In this document: positions 17,913 through 29,330 of the stretch, piece by piece
Position numbering within the stretch: the stretch's first letter is position 1
Layout: each line of letters starts with the position of its first letter
Origin: Ramlibacter lithotrophicus
GTDB lineage: Bacteria; Pseudomonadota; Gammaproteobacteria; Burkholderiales; Burkholderiaceae_C
Assembly (NCBI RefSeq): GCF_012184415.1
Contig: NZ_VTOX01000002.1
Location: 434,001-498,000, forward strand
Length of the DNA stretch: 64,000 bases
Direction: 5' to 3'
The notes under the pieces: generated by a model
What the model was told of the DNA's origin: nothing
The model's database searches: none
The model's input: the letters and a program-made list of their open reading frames with translations, nothing else
Made by a program: the position numbers and the translations under genes

Positions 17913-18737
17913 TCACCTCGCCGGAACTGGCGCCGGCCGCCGGTCGAACCACAGCCACAGCGCCACGCCGGCCAGCGCCATCGGCAGGCTCAGCCACTGC
18001 CCCATGCTGAAGCCGAGTGACAGCAGCCCGAGGTGGCTGTCTGGCTCGCGGAAATACTCGGCCACGAAGCGCAGCACGCCGTAGCCGATCAGGAACGCGG
18101 CGGCGACCTGCCCCTGCCGGCGCGGCTTGCGTGCATAGAGCCACAGCAGCACGAACAGCAGCAGGCCTTCGAGCAGGAACTGGTAGACCTGCGACGGATG
18201 GCGCGGGATCATGGACCCGCTTTGCGGGAACACCATGGCCCAGGGCAGCGACGGGTCGGCCGCCCTTCCCCACAGTTCGCCGTTGATGAAGTTGCCGACC
18301 CGTCCGGCCGCCAGCCCCGGCGGGACGCACGGCGCGATGAAGTCCATCAGCTGCCAGAACGGCTTGCCGCGCGAGTGCGCGAACCACCACTGGGAAACGA
18401 TCACGCCGAGCATGCCGCCGTGGAAGCTCATGCCGCCTTGCCAGACGTACAGGATCTCGAGCGGGTGGGCCAGGTAGTAGCCGGGCTTGTAGAACAGGCA
18501 ATAGCCCAGCCGGCCGCCGACGACGACCCCCAGCACGCCGAGGAACAACATGTCCTCGACGTCCTTGCGGGTCCAGGCGCCGGGGCCCCTCACGGAAGCA
18601 AACGGCTCGTGGTGCAGCCGGCGGTACGCGAGCAGCATGAACAGCGCGAACGCGGCCAGGTACGTCAGTCCGTACCAGTGGATGGCGATGGGCCCCAGCC
18701 GCAGCGCGACGGGGTCGATGTTCGGATACGTGAGCAT
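17913..18737 (-). CDS. lgt: Prolipoprotein diacylglyceryl transferase
   Basis: Lgt moves a diacylglyceryl group from phosphatidylglycerol onto the lipobox cysteine of prolipoproteins in the inner membrane. The 274-residue protein has seven or so membrane segments and the family motifs [19 protein letters not shown] (conserved His) and the signature [26 protein letters not shown] and FREPD complete the pattern. The start at 18737 gives the normal N-terminus MLTYPNIDP; the open frame further upstream overlaps the shared intergenic region with ilvD. It is divergent from ilvD and upstream of gntR with a 96-base gap. Confidence 0.96.
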   Translation of the reverse strand: MLTYPNIDPVALRLGPIAIHWYGLTYLAAFALFMLLAYRRLHHEPFASVRGPGAWTRKDVEDMLFLGVLGVVVGGRLGYCLFYKPGYYLAHPLEILYVWQGGMSFHGGMLGVIVSQWWFAHSRGKPFWQLMDFIAPCVPPGLAAGRVGNFINGELWGRAADPSLPWAMVFPQSGSMIPRHPSQVYQFLLEGLLLFVLLWLYARKPRRQGQVAAAFLIGYGVLRFVAEYFREPDSHLGLLSLGFSMGQWLSLPMALAGVALWLWFDRRPAPVPAR

Positions 18738-18888
18738 CCGCTGATTGTGCGGCAAGGGTCGCCGGCGCGGGCGCCGCGCGGCCCGGCGCTGTCCCGCGGG
18801 CGCCTGGGGCCATCCCCGGCGACCCGGGCGGGCTGGGGCATACTTCCCTGCTCGAGCGGTCGCCACCGCGCACTGACACCGACCCACC

Positions 18889-20583
18889 ATGGAAATCAAG
18901 ACCATCCAGATCAACCGTCGCAGCAAGAACATCACCGAGGGCAAGTCGCGGGCGCCCAACCGCTCGATGTACTACGCCATGGGCTACGAGGAGTCGGATT
19001 TCCGCAAGCCGATGGTGGGCGTCGCGAACGGCCACAGCACGATCACCCCGTGCAACAGCGGGCTGCAGAAGCTCGCCGACGCCGCGATCGCCGGCATCGA
19101 GGAAGCCGGCGGCAACGCCCAGGTGTTCGGCACCCCGACCATCTCGGACGGCATGGCGATGGGCACCGAGGGCATGAAGTACTCGCTGGTGAGCCGCGAG
19201 GTGATCTCCGACTGCATCGAGACCTGCGTCCAGGGCCAGTGGATGGACGGCGTGCTGGTGGTCGGCGGCTGCGACAAGAACATGCCGGGCGGCATGATGG
19301 GGATGCTGCGCGCCAACGTGCCGGCGATCTACGTCTACGGCGGCACCATCCTGCCGGGCCGCTGGAAGGACCAGGACCTCAACATCGTCAGCGTGTTCGA
19401 GGCGGTCGGCCAGAACGCGGCCGGCAACCTGAGCGACGCCGACCTGCGCGAGATCGAGATGCGCGCCATTCCCGGCTCGGGCTCCTGCGGCGGCATGTAC
19501 ACGGCCAACACGATGTCGTCGGCGTTCGAGGCGATGGGCATGTCGCTGCCGTACTCGTCGACGATGGCGAATCCGCACGACGAGAAGGAAAACTCGGCTC
19601 GCGAGTCAGCCAAGGTGCTGATCGAGGCGATCCGCCGCGACCTCAAGCCCCGTGACATCGTCACGAAGAAGGCGATCGAGAACGCGGTGGCCGTGATCAT
19701 GGCAATCGGCGGCTCGACCAACGCGGTGCTGCACTTCCTGGCGATCGCGCACGCCGCCGAGGTCGAGTGGACCATCGACGACTTCGAGCGCATCCGCCAG
19801 CGCACGCCTGTGATCTGCGACCTCAAGCCCAGCGGCCGCTACCTGGCCGTCGACCTGCACCGCGCCGGCGGCATCCCGCAGGTGATGAAGGTCCTGCTGA
19901 AGGCGGGCCTGCTGCACGGCGATTGCATGACGATCACCGGCAAGACCATCGAGGAGACGCTGAAGGACATTCCCGATGCGCCGCGCGCCGACCAGGACGT
20001 GATCCGCACGGTCGCCGACCCGATGTACCAGCACGGGCACCTGGCGATCCTCAAGGGCAATCTGTCGCCCGAAGGCTCGGTGGCCAAGATCACCGGCCTG
20101 AAGAACCCGGTCATCACCGGCCCGGCCCGCGTGTTCGACGACGAGCAGTCGGCGCTGCAGGCGATCCTGGACGGGAAGATCAAGGCCGGCGACGTGATGG
20201 TGCTGCGCTACCTGGGCCCGAAGGGCGGTCCGGGCATGCCGGAGATGCTGGCTCCCACCGGCGCCCTGATCGGCGCCGGGTTGGGCGAGAGCGTCGGCCT
20301 GATCACCGACGGCCGCTTCTCGGGTGGCACCTGGGGCATGGTCGTGGGCCACGTGGCACCGGAGGCGGCGGCCGGCGGCAACATCGCGCTCGTCAACGAA
20401 GGCGACTCGATCACGATCGACGCGCACCAGCTCAAGCTCGAGCTGAACGTGCCGGAGGCCGAATTGGCGAAGCGGCGCAGCGCGTGGAAAGCGCCGGCGC
20501 CGCGCTATCGCCGCGGGGTGCTCGCCAAGTTCGCATTCAACGCCTGCAGCGCCAGCCAGGGCGCCGTGCTCGACAACTATTGA
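18889..20583 (+). CDS. ilvD: Dihydroxy-acid dehydratase
   Basis: IlvD makes the 2-keto acid precursors of valine, leucine and isoleucine by dehydrating dihydroxy acids in the cytoplasm. The 564-residue protein is a full-length member. Three cysteines that hold the Fe-S cluster are in their expected contexts: TPCNSG (C55), GGCDKNMPG (C128) and [14 protein letters not shown] (C200). The C-terminal half has GGPGMPEM and [10 protein letters not shown]. It stands alone between lgt (divergent) and a flavoprotein, with a hairpin after its stop. Confidence 0.97.
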   Translation: MEIKTIQINRRSKNITEGKSRAPNRSMYYAMGYEESDFRKPMVGVANGHSTITPCNSGLQKLADAAIAGIEEAGGNAQVFGTPTISDGMAMGTEGMKYSLVSREVISDCIETCVQGQWMDGVLVVGGCDKNMPGGMMGMLRANVPAIYVYGGTILPGRWKDQDLNIVSVFEAVGQNAAGNLSDADLREIEMRAIPGSGSCGGMYTANTMSSAFEAMGMSLPYSSTMANPHDEKENSARESAKVLIEAIRRDLKPRDIVTKKAIENAVAVIMAIGGSTNAVLHFLAIAHAAEVEWTIDDFERIRQRTPVICDLKPSGRYLAVDLHRAGGIPQVMKVLLKAGLLHGDCMTITGKTIEETLKDIPDAPRADQDVIRTVADPMYQHGHLAILKGNLSPEGSVAKITGLKNPVITGPARVFDDEQSALQAILDGKIKAGDVMVLRYLGPKGGPGMPEMLAPTGALIGAGLGESVGLITDGRFSGGTWGMVVGHVAPEAAAGGNIALVNEGDSITIDAHQLKLELNVPEAELAKRRSAWKAPAPRYRRGVLAKFAFNACSASQGAVLDNY

Positions 20584-20589
20584 GCGCCT

Positions 20590-20614
20590 GCCACGGCCGC
20601 GCGGCTGTGGCTTT
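20590..20614 (+). terminator. Putative terminator after ilvD
   Basis: A 10-bp stem (GCCACGGCCG with CGGCTGTGGC, one G-T pair) with a two-base loop begins 7 bases after the ilvD stop and is followed by TTTCGT. The stem is strong but the U-tract is short, so termination may be partial. Confidence 0.55.
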
Positions 20615-20677
20615 CGTCCTACGACCCGGCCCCACCGGGCCCCCTAGCATGGCCGATCCGCAGAAGGAGAACGAGCC

Positions 20678-22174
20678 ATGGACACCACTTCGGTGTGGCG
20701 CGCCACCGCGCCGGGGACCGCCTACGCGGCGCTGCAGGGAGACCTCGCGACCGACGTCCTGGTCATCGGCGGCGGCATCACCGGCGTGACGACGGCGCTG
20801 CTGCTCGCCCGGCAGGGGCGCTCCGTCGTGCTGCTGGAGGCCCGGCAGCTCGGCAGCGGCAGTACCGCGAATTCCACCGGCAACCTGTACGTGACCCTGG
20901 CCGACGGGCTGTCGACCATGGCCCAGCGCTGGGGCGAAGACGCAGCCCGGCAGGTGGTCGAGCAGCGGCGAGAGGCCATCGCCTTCATCGAACGCCTCGC
21001 GGCGCACGGTGACACCGGCTTTCGGCGCTGCGCCCACCTGACCTGGGCCATCGACGAGCAGCAGCGCGAGCAGGTCGCGCGCGAGTTCCACGCGCTGTCG
21101 AAGGCGGGCGCCAGCGTCCGCCTGGACAGCAGCGTGCCGGCCCCGCTGCCCGCGCCGCTTGGCGACGTGCTGGTGCTGCAGGACCAGGCGCAGTTCCAGC
21201 CGCAGGCTTACGTGAACCACGTCGCCCAACTGGCGGTCCAGGCCGGCGTGCGCATCCACGAGCAGTCGTGCGTGGTCGAGCTGGACCACAAGGCCAGGCG
21301 CGTAGCCACGGCGAACGGCAGCGTCCGGGCCCAGGAGATCGTGCTGGCCACGCATTCGCCCAAGGGCTTCCACCTGGTGCAGGCGGAAATGCCGGTGCAT
21401 CGCGAGTACGGCATCGCGCGGCCGCTCACCGGCGCGGACCCCGGTCCCGGCACGTTCTGGATCCGCGGCGCCGAGGGGCTGTCCGTGCGCACGCTCGAGG
21501 CCGGCGGGAGCCGCTACCTGGTCTGCATCGGCCAGGAGCACAAGGTCGGCATCCACAACGCCAGGGCGAGCCTGATGGTCGTCGAAGCGGCCGCCGGGAA
21601 GCACTTCGGGCCCGGGCCGACCAGCCATCGCTGGTCGGCGCAGAACTATCGCTCGGCCGATGGGCTGCCGTACGTCGGCCGCGATGCGAGCGGCTGTTTC
21701 GTCGCCACCGGCTTCGCCACCGACGGGCTCACCTGGGGCACCGTCTGCGCAACCGTCGTCTCCGAGCAGATCATGGGGCGGTCACCGCCGTTCGGCGAAC
21801 TGTGCAAGGCCTCGCGCTTCTCCCCGGTCAAGGGGGCGAAGGGGATGATCGAGGAGAACGTCACGACGGTGAAACAGCTGGTGAAGGACTACCTGACGCA
21901 CCGCCAGGCCCAGCATCTGGCCAGCCTCGCGCCCGGCGACAGTGCCCACGTGGAGGCCGAGGGCGAGACCTTCGCGGCCTGGCGCAGCCCGGACGGGGAG
22001 CTGTTCGCCGTGTCGCCGGTGTGCACCCACCTGGGCTGCAAGGTGCACTGGAACAGCGTGGAAACGAGCTGGGACTGCCCGTGTCACGGCAGCCGGTTCC
22101 GGGTGGACGGCACCGTGATCGAAGGTCCCGCCATCGCGCCCCTGCGGCGCAAGCACCTGGACGTCGGCTCGTGA
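20678..22174 (+). CDS. FAD-dependent oxidoreductase fused to a C-terminal Rieske domain
   Basis: The first 390 residues are a DAO/DadA-like flavoprotein: the dinucleotide fold VLVIGGGITGVTTALLLARQG starts near residue 27, followed by LEARQLGSGSTANSTGN and near its end YVGRDASGCFVATGFATDGLTWG. The last 90 residues are a Rieske [2Fe-2S] domain with CTHLGC (449-454) and CPCHGSRF (467-474), supplying two Cys and two His ligands. No signal peptide is present. This domain pair is known in bacteria, but the substrate is not established; the likely role is oxidation of an amine or amino acid with electrons passed through the Rieske centre. GAAGGAG-like bases (agaaggag) lie just upstream. Confidence 0.88.
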   Translation: MDTTSVWRATAPGTAYAALQGDLATDVLVIGGGITGVTTALLLARQGRSVVLLEARQLGSGSTANSTGNLYVTLADGLSTMAQRWGEDAARQVVEQRREAIAFIERLAAHGDTGFRRCAHLTWAIDEQQREQVAREFHALSKAGASVRLDSSVPAPLPAPLGDVLVLQDQAQFQPQAYVNHVAQLAVQAGVRIHEQSCVVELDHKARRVATANGSVRAQEIVLATHSPKGFHLVQAEMPVHREYGIARPLTGADPGPGTFWIRGAEGLSVRTLEAGGSRYLVCIGQEHKVGIHNARASLMVVEAAAGKHFGPGPTSHRWSAQNYRSADGLPYVGRDASGCFVATGFATDGLTWGTVCATVVSEQIMGRSPPFGELCKASRFSPVKGAKGMIEENVTTVKQLVKDYLTHRQAQHLASLAPGDSAHVEAEGETFAAWRSPDGELFAVSPVCTHLGCKVHWNSVETSWDCPCHGSRFRVDGTVIEGPAIAPLRRKHLDVGS

Positions 22175-22198
22175 AGGCGCGGGGAGCGCGGGCCTCTT

Positions 22199-22438
22199 CT
22201 AGCGCTTCTTGGGCTTGATCCCCAGAGATTCGCGGCTCTTGTCGATCCGCGCCTGCTTGCGGGCGTCTTCCTTCTGCATCGCCTTCTTCTTGGTGTAGCC
22301 CGACCAGTCGGCCCAGGCCCACCATGCAACGGCCGCGGCGAAGGGGGACAGGACCCACCACCACTCCCACGCCGCCACCGGCCCGATCTCGAGGTATTTC
22401 AGGGCCAGCAGCAGGACTCCCAATCCCAGAAGATACAT
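22199..22438 (-). CDS. Small Trp-rich membrane protein
   Basis: This 79-residue protein has two hydrophobic helices (MYLLGLGVLLLALKYLEIG and a second unusually rich in tryptophan, with EWWWVLSPF and AWWAWADW) and a basic tail (KKKAMQKEDARKQARIDKSR ... KPKKR). It matches the description of a small Trp-rich protein family common in Burkholderiales; no function is known. The start at 22438 has GGAG seven bases upstream. It is transcribed away from the cytochrome c gene with a 109-base shared upstream region. Confidence 0.75.
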   Translation of the reverse strand: MYLLGLGVLLLALKYLEIGPVAAWEWWWVLSPFAAAVAWWAWADWSGYTKKKAMQKEDARKQARIDKSRESLGIKPKKR

Positions 22439-22547
22439 TACATTCTCCGAATATGTGCCTTGAACCCGTGGGGAGATCCCGACCCTGTCAACGGCCATCA
22501 CTACAATTGCGTTCAGCAATGTAACCCAACCTTTGAGGACTCTCCCA

Positions 22548-22850
22548 ATGAAGCGTGCCCTGTTTGTCCTGTTCGCCGCCGCGGCGTGCCTGCCCGCCAT
22601 GGCCGACCAGGCGCTTGCCACCTCCAAGAACTGCATGGCCTGCCATGCGGTCGACAAGAAGCTGGTCGGCCCGTCGTACAAGGACGTCGCCGCCAAGTAC
22701 GCCGGCCAGAAGGACGCCGCGGACAAGCTGGCCGACAAGATCGTGAAAGGCGGCTCCGGCGTGTGGGGCCCCGTCCCGATGCCGGCCAACCCGCAGGTCA
22801 GCGCCGCCGAAGCCAAGAAGCTGGCAGCCTGGGTCCTCGCCACCAAGTAA
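22548..22850 (+). CDS. Short periplasmic class I cytochrome c (c551/c552-like)
   Basis: The 100-residue precursor has a signal peptide (MKRALFVLFAAAACLPAMA) with cleavage expected after residue 19. The heme motif is CMACH (C29, C32, H33) and the axial ligand is probably M78 in GPVPMPA. The size and GPSYKDVAAKY pattern fit the small c551/c552 electron carriers that donate to terminal oxidases or nitrite reductases. The ATG at 22548 has a GAGG ribosome site nine bases upstream; an earlier in-frame ATG/alternative start at 22533 lies over that site. It ends in a strong terminator. Confidence 0.92.
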   Translation: MKRALFVLFAAAACLPAMADQALATSKNCMACHAVDKKLVGPSYKDVAAKYAGQKDAADKLADKIVKGGSGVWGPVPMPANPQVSAAEAKKLAAWVLATK

Positions 22851-22883
22851 CGCCCGACGCCTTGCGGACCTGGTCCGCGAACG

Positions 22884-22910
22884 AAAAAGCCCCGCATCGC
22901 GGGGCTTTTT
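22884..22910. terminator. Bidirectional rho-independent terminator
   Basis: A 12-bp perfect stem (AAAAAGCCCCGC with GCGGGGCTTTTT) around the three-base loop ATC lies between the convergent cytochrome c and acs genes. It has a T-run on each strand, so it can end both transcripts. Confidence 0.9.
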
Positions 22911-22924
22911 CTTGCCGGGGCCGA

Positions 22925-24910
<1,986 letters not shown>

Positions 24911-25060
24911 ACTTGTCTCCGGAAGTGGTGAATTCTCGCCGCGGACTGTCCGCGCCCGCACTTACAGGGCACTGACGGCCGGCCAGCGCCAAATCTACCG
25001 CGATCCCGCCCCCCGGCGCCGGAAATCTACAATCGCCCCCATCCGTAAAAACCCCTCCCG

Positions 25061-25678
25061 ATGGCCGACCCCAATCCCCTTCAAAGCACCAGATCGCCGC
25101 TGCGTCCGCTGCCCGGCCTGATCTTCGCCAGCCGCTGGCTGCAACTGCCCCTGTACCTGGGCCTCATCGCGGCGCAGGCCGTCTACGTGTTCCACTTCTG
25201 GGTGGAACTGGTGCACCTGCTGGAAGCCGCGTTCGGCAGCCAGACCGCGCTGCAGCAGCTGATCACGAGCATCGGCTACAAGCAGACGGCGCCGATCACG
25301 TCGCTCAACGAGACCGTGATCATGCTGGTGGTGCTGGCACTGATCGACGTGGTGATGATCTCGAACCTGCTGATCATGGTGATCGTCGGCGGCTACGAGA
25401 CCTTCGTCAGCCGCATGAACCTCGAGGGCCATCCCGACCAGCCCGAGTGGCTCAGTCACGTGAACGCCTCGGTGCTCAAGGTGAAGCTGGCGACGGCGAT
25501 CATCGGGATCTCGTCGATCCACCTGCTGAAGACCTTCATCAACGCCGACAACTACACCGACCGGGTGCTGATCGCGCAGACGGCGATCCACATCACGTTC
25601 CTGCTGTCGGCGATGGCGATTGCGTACACCGACAAGCTGATGGCGGGACCGGTGCCGGCCGGGGCGAAGGGGCACTGA
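25061..25678 (+). CDS. UPF0114/YqhA family inner-membrane protein
   Basis: The 205-residue protein has four hydrophobic segments, including [39 protein letters not shown] and [16 protein letters not shown]. The stretch [13 protein letters not shown] and the SWL-like [25 protein letters not shown] are characteristic of the YqhA family. Its function is unknown; a role in membrane stress has been suggested for relatives. A -10-like TACAAT at 25028-25033 sits ahead of it but no convincing -35 is seen. Confidence 0.85.
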   Translation: MADPNPLQSTRSPLRPLPGLIFASRWLQLPLYLGLIAAQAVYVFHFWVELVHLLEAAFGSQTALQQLITSIGYKQTAPITSLNETVIMLVVLALIDVVMISNLLIMVIVGGYETFVSRMNLEGHPDQPEWLSHVNASVLKVKLATAIIGISSIHLLKTFINADNYTDRVLIAQTAIHITFLLSAMAIAYTDKLMAGPVPAGAKGH

Positions 25679-25699
25679 GGCGCGACAGCCTCCCGACTT

Positions 25700-27085
25700 T
25701 CAGCGCCCCACCATCTTCTCCGGCCGCACCCACTCGTCGAACTGCGCCGCCGTCACGTGCCCGGACGCCAGCGCCGCCTCGCGCAGGCTGGTGCCTTCGC
25801 GGTGTGCCTGCTTCGCGATCTGCGCCGCCTTGTCGTAGCCGATGTGCGGATTGAGCGCCGTCACCAGCATCAGCGACCGGTCCACCAGTTCCGCGATGCG
25901 CTCGCGATTCGGCTCTATGCCCACCGCGCAGTGGTCGTTGAAGCTGGCCATGCCGTCGGCCAGCAGCCGCACGCTCTGCAGGAAGTTGTGGGCGATCATC
26001 GGGCGGAACACGTTCAGCTCGAAGTTGCCGGACGCACCGCCGAAGTTGAGCGCCACGTCGTTGCCGAACACCTGGCAGCACAACATGGTCACCGCCTCGC
26101 TCTGGGTCGGGTTGACCTTGCCCGGCATGATCGAGGAACCCGGCTCGTTCTCGGGGATCGTGATCTCGCCGATGCCGCTGCGCGGACCGCTCGCGAGCCA
26201 GCGGATGTCGTTGGCGATCTTCATGAGGCTGGCGGCCAGCGTCTTGAGTGCCCCGTGGGCATGCACCAGCGCGTCGGCCGCCGCCATCACCTCGAACTTG
26301 TTGGCGGCCGTCACGAACGGCAGCCCGGTGAGGCGCGCCAGTTCCGCGGCCACCCGCTCGGCGTAGCCCGGCGGCGCATTGAGGCCGGTGCCGACCGCGG
26401 TGCCGCCCAGCGCCAGCTCGCACAGGTGCGGCAGCGCGCCGTGCAGGTGCCGGTCCGCCTGCTCCAGCTGGGCGACATAGCCGGAGAACTCCTGCCCCAG
26501 CGTCAAGGGCGTCGCGTCCTGCAGGTGCGTGCGTCCGATCTTGACGATGTGGTCGAACGCCTGCGCCTTGGCCGCGAGGGTCGCCTTCAGCTTCATCAGC
26601 GAAGGCTGCAGCCGGTTGCGGATCGCATCCACCGCGGCGACGTGCATCGCCGTCGGGAAGACGTCGTTGGACGACTGGCTCTTGTTCACGTCGTCGTTGG
26701 GATGGATCAGCCGTCCTTCCCCGCGCGGCCCGCCGAGCAGTTCGCTGGCGCGGTTGGCGAGCACCTCGTTCACGTTCATGTTGGTCTGCGTGCCGGAACC
26801 GGTCTGCCACACCACCAGCGGAAACTCGTCGTCGTGCCGGCCGGCCAGCACCTCGTCGGCGGCCGCGATGATGGCCGAGGCCTTGTCCTGGGACAGCAGG
26901 CCCATCAGGTGGTTCACCACGGCCGCCGAGCGCTTGACCTGAACCAGCGCGCGGATGATTTCGCGCGGCTGGCGCTCACCGGAGATGTCGAAGTTGAGCA
27001 GCGAGCGCTGCGTCTGCGCGCCCCACAGGCGGGCGGCCGGGACCTCGACCGGGCCGAAGGTGTCGTGTTCGATTCGCATTTTCAT
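25700..27085 (-). CDS. fumC: Class II fumarate hydratase (iron-independent)
   Basis: FumC interconverts fumarate and malate without an Fe-S cluster and so resists oxygen. The 461-residue enzyme shows [51 protein letters not shown] and the superfamily signature [17 protein letters not shown]. The start codon at 27085 gives [11 protein letters not shown]; a second ATG two codons later is equally possible. A longer in-frame extension to 27319 overlaps the next gene and is not coding. It is convergent with the YqhA-like gene (21-base gap). Confidence 0.95.
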   Translation of the reverse strand: MKMRIEHDTFGPVEVPAARLWGAQTQRSLLNFDISGERQPREIIRALVQVKRSAAVVNHLMGLLSQDKASAIIAAADEVLAGRHDDEFPLVVWQTGSGTQTNMNVNEVLANRASELLGGPRGEGRLIHPNDDVNKSQSSNDVFPTAMHVAAVDAIRNRLQPSLMKLKATLAAKAQAFDHIVKIGRTHLQDATPLTLGQEFSGYVAQLEQADRHLHGALPHLCELALGGTAVGTGLNAPPGYAERVAAELARLTGLPFVTAANKFEVMAAADALVHAHGALKTLAASLMKIANDIRWLASGPRSGIGEITIPENEPGSSIMPGKVNPTQSEAVTMLCCQVFGNDVALNFGGASGNFELNVFRPMIAHNFLQSVRLLADGMASFNDHCAVGIEPNRERIAELVDRSLMLVTALNPHIGYDKAAQIAKQAHREGTSLREAALASGHVTAAQFDEWVRPEKMVGR

Positions 27086-27155
27086 GGCGGCGGCGGGATG
27101 CGGTGAAGCAACGTTCACCGTATCAGAGTTGGGAACGCTTGTGTGCCGTGGCCGC

Positions 27156-27524
27156 TCACGGCGGGCCGGCCGAGATCCAGTCGATCGCCTCGTCGAGGCT
27201 GGTGAATGTGCGCAGTCGCAAGCCGAGCCGCTGCGCCGCCTTTTCGCTGGTGCCTTTCCGGTTGGCGGGCGTGACCACCGTGGCGACCTGCTCGAGCCGG
27301 CCGAACCGCTCGGCGACATAGGCGCCGAGCGTCAGGTGGTTGGTGAAGCTGAGCGACGAAATGTCAGTGGCCAGCAGGTCGATCAGCGCACGCCGGTACC
27401 CCGCGCGAGCGGCAATCGTGGCGACGAGGTCGGCCAGGCCGCACAGGTCCGTCAGCGATGCCGGACCGCCGGCCGCCACCAGCAGGTGCGGCAGGCCGTG
27501 GTGCACGGTGACGTTGAACGGCAT
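27156..27524 (-). CDS. Small STAS/SpoIIAA-like protein of unknown function
   Basis: The 122-residue soluble protein has alternating beta strands and helices in the order expected of a STAS or SpoIIAA-like fold, for example [40 protein letters not shown] and [20 protein letters not shown], ending in [10 protein letters not shown]. Similar small proteins occur widely in Burkholderiales, without a known task. It lies between the two fumarase genes and is transcribed in the fumC direction, 70 bases upstream of fumC, so it may be cotranscribed with it. Confidence 0.65.
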   Translation of the reverse strand: MPFNVTVHHGLPHLLVAAGGPASLTDLCGLADLVATIAARAGYRRALIDLLATDISSLSFTNHLTLGAYVAERFGRLEQVATVVTPANRKGTSEKAAQRLGLRLRTFTSLDEAIDWISAGPP

Positions 27525-27677
27525 CGCTGCAGTCTAGCGCGCGGCGCGCCCGCGCAGGTGGCGGGACGCCCGACGTTTGCGAAAGCGTTACCTGATCCAC
27601 CTCAATGCGCACCCGGGTCCCGCTCGGCAGCGGGTGGGATAATTGCATAGTCTCCGCTAACACTGCCCGAGCCCACC

Positions 27678-29231
27678 ATGAGCACCAGCATCAAGCAAGC
27701 CGACCTGATCGAATCCGTCGCGGCGGCGCTGCAGTACATCAGCTACTACCATCCGGCGGATTACATCGCGCACCTCGCCCGCGCGTACGAGCGCGAGCAA
27801 AGCCCCGCGGCCAAGGACGCGATCGCGCAGATCCTCACCAACAGCAAGATGAGCGCGATGGGGCACCGCCCGATCTGCCAGGACACCGGCATCGTCAACG
27901 TGTTCCTGAAGATCGGCATGGACTGCCGGCTCGATGGCTTCACCGGCAGCCTGGAAGACGCCGTCAACGAAGGCGTGCGCCGCGGCTACCTGCACCCGGA
28001 CAACACGCTGCGCGCCTCGGTGGTGGCCGACCCGCAGTTCGAGCGCAAGAACACCAAGGACAACACGCCGGCCGTCGTCAACGTCGAACTGGTGCCGGGC
28101 AACACGGTGGAAGTGACCGTCGCGGCCAAGGGCGGCGGCAGCGAGAACAAGAGCAAGATGGTCATGCTCAACCCGAGCGACTCGATCGTCGACTGGGTGC
28201 TCAAGACGGTGCCGACGATGGGCGCCGGCTGGTGCCCGCCCGGCATGCTGGGGATCGGCATCGGCGGCACCGCCGAGAAGGCGGTGTTGCTGGCCAAGGA
28301 AGCGCTGATGGAAGACCTCGACATGTACGAGCTTCAGGCCAAGGCCGCGCGCCGCGAGAAGCTGTCGAAGGTGGAGGAGATGCGCCTGGAGCTGATGGAG
28401 AAGGTCAACGCGCTGGGCATAGGCGCGCAGGGCCTGGGCGGCCTCACGACGGTGCTGGACGTCAAGATCAGGATGTTCCCGTGCCATGCCGCCGGCAAGC
28501 CGGTGGCCATGATCCCGAACTGCGCCGCCACGCGCCACGCGCACTTCGTGATGGACGGCTCCGGCCCGGTCTACCTCGATGCACCGAGCCTCGACCTGTG
28601 GCCCAAGGTGGAATGGGCGCCGGACACGCAAAAGAGCAAGCGCGTCAACCTCGACACGCTGACCAAGGAAGAAATCGCCACCTGGAAGGCGGGCCAGACG
28701 CTGTTGCTGAACGGCAGGATGCTCACGGGCCGCGACGCCGCGCACAAGCGCATCCAGGACATGCTGGCCAAGGGCGAGCCGCTACCGGTGGACTTCACCA
28801 ACCGGGTGATCTACTACGTCGGCCCGGTGGATCCGGTGCGCGACGAGGTGGTGGGACCGGCCGGCCCCACGACGTCGACGCGCATGGACAAGTTCACCGA
28901 CATGATGCTCGCGAAGACCGGCCTCATCGGGATGATCGGCAAGTCGGAGCGCGGTCCCGAGGCCATCGAGTCGATCCGCAAGCACAAGGCAGCGTACCTG
29001 ATGGCGGTCGGCGGTGCAGCCTACCTGGTCTCGAAGGCGATCAGGAAGTCCAGGGTGGTCGGCTTCGGCGACCTCGGCATGGAAGCGATCTACGAATTCG
29101 AGGTGGTCGACATGCCGGTCACCGTGGCCGTGGACGCCGGCGGCACCAGCGTGCACACGACCGGCCCGGTCGAGTGGTCCAGGCGCATCGCCACCGGCGA
29201 ATTCAGGAACATTCCGGTCGCGGCGGCCTGA
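27678..29231 (+). CDS. Class I fumarate hydratase (4Fe-4S)
   Basis: This 517-residue iron-sulfur fumarase performs the same reaction as FumC but is oxygen sensitive. The N-terminal catalytic domain has MGHRPICQDTGIVNVFL (first cluster cysteine), WCPPGMLGIGIGGTAEK and IPNCAATRHAHFVMDGSG (the other cluster cysteines in their expected contexts). The C-terminal part has GPTTSTRMDKF and GKSERGP, typical of the beta domain of single-chain class I enzymes. A GATAAT -10-like box lies at 27638-27643. FumA/FumB-type names would fit, but the specific paralog cannot be told. Confidence 0.93.
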   Translation: MSTSIKQADLIESVAAALQYISYYHPADYIAHLARAYEREQSPAAKDAIAQILTNSKMSAMGHRPICQDTGIVNVFLKIGMDCRLDGFTGSLEDAVNEGVRRGYLHPDNTLRASVVADPQFERKNTKDNTPAVVNVELVPGNTVEVTVAAKGGGSENKSKMVMLNPSDSIVDWVLKTVPTMGAGWCPPGMLGIGIGGTAEKAVLLAKEALMEDLDMYELQAKAARREKLSKVEEMRLELMEKVNALGIGAQGLGGLTTVLDVKIRMFPCHAAGKPVAMIPNCAATRHAHFVMDGSGPVYLDAPSLDLWPKVEWAPDTQKSKRVNLDTLTKEEIATWKAGQTLLLNGRMLTGRDAAHKRIQDMLAKGEPLPVDFTNRVIYYVGPVDPVRDEVVGPAGPTTSTRMDKFTDMMLAKTGLIGMIGKSERGPEAIESIRKHKAAYLMAVGGAAYLVSKAIRKSRVVGFGDLGMEAIYEFEVVDMPVTVAVDAGGTSVHTTGPVEWSRRIATGEFRNIPVAAA

Positions 29232-29274
29232 GGCCGGCCGGCGGGGCGGGCGCGCGCCGGAAGGGACCGCGTCC

Positions 29275-29303
29275 TTGCCGCTCGCGGGGCGGCTTGGTAT
29301 AAG
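29275..29303 (+). promoter_or_regulatory. Sigma-70 promoter of the AMP-ligase gene
   Basis: TTGCCG (29275-29280) and TATAAG (29298-29303) are separated by exactly 17 bases, matching 4 and 5 of the 6 consensus positions. The predicted start is about 20 bases ahead of the ATG at 29331. Confidence 0.6.
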
Positions 29304-29330
29304 TTGCCACGCCCTCCTCCGGTTCCGCCC

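Noticed and set aside
18738-18959. N-terminal extension of lgt
   Set aside because: It would run into the ilvD start; the family N-terminus begins at 18737.
25028-25033. TACAAT as promoter of the YqhA-like gene
   Set aside because: No -35 element at a suitable distance; kept only as a remark.
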